Shown here: piece by piece, positions 6,227 to 7,035 of the stretch
Numbering within the stretch: position 1 is the first letter of the stretch
How the letters are laid out: every line of letters begins with the position of its first letter
Assembly: GCA_016765235.1 (NCBI GenBank)
Contig: JAESQH010000239.1
Location: 1-7,035, forward strand
DNA: 7,035 nucleotides
DNA from: Paracoccaceae bacterium
Lineage (GTDB): Bacteria; Pseudomonadota; Alphaproteobacteria; Rhodobacterales; Rhodobacteraceae
Reading direction: 5' to 3'
Translations under genes and position numbers: made by a program
Notes under the pieces: model-generated
Database searches by the model: none
What the model saw: the letters and a program-made list of their open reading frames with translations, nothing else
What the model was told of the DNA's origin: nothing

Positions 6227-6294
6227 CTTTTTTTGATTTATTTTGCTTAAACTGGATTTTTGTACTTGCGCGACTCGTGAGTGGGGTCTAGAAG
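6227..6294 (+). promoter_or_regulatory. rRNA operon promoter with AT-rich upstream tract
   Basis: TTGCGC (6266-6271) and TAGAAG (6289-6294) are separated by exactly 17 bases. The 40 bases upstream (6227-6265) are rich in T and A with a run of seven T, like an UP element that binds the alpha subunit of RNA polymerase. The bases between the -10 and the expected start near 6301 are TCCCCC, the GC-rich discriminator typical of growth-rate and ppGpp-controlled rRNA promoters. The position, about 380 nt before 16S, suits a Rhodobacteraceae rrn operon. Additional promoters further downstream cannot be excluded. Confidence 0.6.
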
Positions 6295-6357
6295 TCCCCC
6301 AACAGCGAGGCGATGAGCTTGGTTGTTGAGAAATACTGAGACAAACGAGCGGCTGGT

Positions 6358-6377
6358 GCGCTGATTAAGATTAGCGC
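6358..6377 (+). promoter_or_regulatory. boxB-like hairpin of the rRNA antitermination site
   Basis: GCGCTGAT (6358-6365) pairs with ATTAGCGC (6370-6377) through eight pairs including one G-U, closing a TAAG loop. It lies 22 nt upstream of the boxA-like element, the usual boxB-boxA order in rrn leaders. Confidence 0.5.
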
Positions 6378-6399
6378 CTGGTGGTTATTTTTGTCTCTC

Positions 6400-6411
6400 G
6401 CTCTTTGAAAA
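6400..6411 (+). promoter_or_regulatory. boxA-like antitermination element
   Basis: GCTCTTTGAAAA closely resembles the bacterial boxA (TGCTCTTTAACA), the RNA site bound by NusB-NusE (S10) that lets RNA polymerase read through the untranslated rRNA operon without Rho termination. It is in the leader, downstream of the promoter and a hairpin, as expected. Confidence 0.7.
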
Positions 6412-6480
6412 TAGAATATGATGAAGAGATATGTGGGTGGTTTGGTTTGTTTATACGACGGACGAACTTCTACATTTCGG

Positions 6481-6508
6481 CTTACTAGCCTTCGGGTGAT
6501 GATGTAAG
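6481..6508 (+). other. rRNA leader hairpin with UUCG loop (first)
   Basis: CTTAC (6481-6485) pairs with GTAAG (6504-6508); inside, GCC (6488-6490) pairs with GGT (6495-6497) around TTCG. The two helices are joined by an asymmetric internal loop. It may help fold or process the precursor. Confidence 0.4.
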
Positions 6509-6591
6509 TGTCAGCTTCACTGTTTGGTGGCTTTTGTTTCTTCGGGAACTAAGTACATTAAGCAATGATAAAGAACGAACGAAAATAAGCA

Positions 6592-6609
6592 ATTCGACTT
6601 CGGTTGAAT
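6592..6609 (+). other. rRNA leader hairpin with C(UUCG)G loop (second)
   Basis: ATTCGAC (6592-6598) pairs over seven positions (one G-U) with GTTGAAT (6603-6609) and closes a TTCG loop flanked by C and G, the extra-stable tetraloop. It lies about 70 nt before mature 16S. Confidence 0.5.
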
Positions 6610-6650
6610 AGTTTCTTTAGTTTGTGATGTGCAGAGGTTTTTCTGTCAAG

Positions 6651-6677
6651 AACGTCGAAGGCTTAGGCCGAGACGTT
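6651..6677 (+). other. Hairpin just upstream of the mature 16S 5' end
   Basis: AACGTC (6651-6656) pairs with GACGTT (6672-6677), enclosing a second short helix GGC/GCC (6660-6662 with 6667-6669) around TTAG. It ends one base before the predicted 16S 5' end, so it probably takes part in, or competes with, the long-range processing stem. Confidence 0.45.
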
Positions 6678-6678
6678 T

Positions 6679-7035
<357 letters not shown>

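Larger units (their letters stand above)
6301..6678 (+). other. 16S rRNA leader (transcribed spacer of the rrn operon)
   Basis: There is no supportable protein gene between the DUF302 start and 16S. If the promoter call is right, these 378 nt are transcribed and trimmed off the precursor. The stretch holds a boxB/boxA-like pair (6358-6411), a hairpin with a UUCG loop at 6481-6508, a second one at 6592-6609, and a hairpin immediately before the mature 16S end (6651-6677). The partner strand of the RNase III processing stem would lie downstream of 16S, outside the window. Confidence 0.6.

Noticed and set aside
6184..6291. Small plus-strand open frame (35 codons, MKNPTYVDVF...)
   Set aside because: It has a weak GAAGG-like site upstream but overlaps the AT-rich tract and rRNA promoter and ends in the -10 box; its Phe/Leu content reflects the T runs.

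Overview
The window looks like ordinary chromosome from an alphaproteobacterium, most likely a member of the Rhodobacterales (Roseobacter-type). The reasons are the partial 16S rRNA gene at the right end, with shortened V1 and V2 regions and a typical alphaproteobacterial segment after the conserved CCTACGGGAGGCAGCAG, a PyrF with the DMKLFDIG variant of the active-site loop, and a spacer and leader upstream of 16S in the usual Rhodobacteraceae style. Base composition is moderate for the group. No mobile element, CRISPR array, tRNA or phage gene was seen.

Left part (1-1425): the 3' end of a VOC/glyoxalase-fold gene reads rightward into a leftward TetR-family repressor gene, and their stop codons overlap in a CTAG. 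The repressor is divergent from a small DUF2306 membrane protein gene. The 77-bp spacer between them holds a perfect TTGACA-G-TGTCAA palindrome and a second 11/13-matching copy 27 bp away, so the regulator probably controls itself and the membrane protein.

Middle part (1422-2825): a leftward two-gene operon carries a predicted PEMT/ICMT-like membrane methyltransferase followed by pyrF (orotidine 5'-phosphate decarboxylase). The gap is 15 bp and the stop codon of the first gene touches the ribosome binding site of the second. pyrF converges on the DUF2306 gene with another 4-bp stop overlap.

Right part (2826-7035): a full-length clpB disaggregase gene reads rightward behind a plausible RpoH (heat-shock) promoter. 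It converges on a short secreted DUF302 protein gene across a strong stem-loop. Divergent from the DUF302 gene is the rRNA operon control region: an AT-rich upstream tract, a promoter with a GC-rich discriminator, a boxB/boxA-like antitermination site, a leader of about 380 nt with several hairpins (two with UUCG loops), then the first 357 nt of 16S rRNA, cut by the window end.

These are mostly separate housekeeping and accessory units rather than one pathway. I see no convincing new multi-gene system. The best candidate for something under-described is the TetR/DUF2306 divergent pair with its tandem operators.
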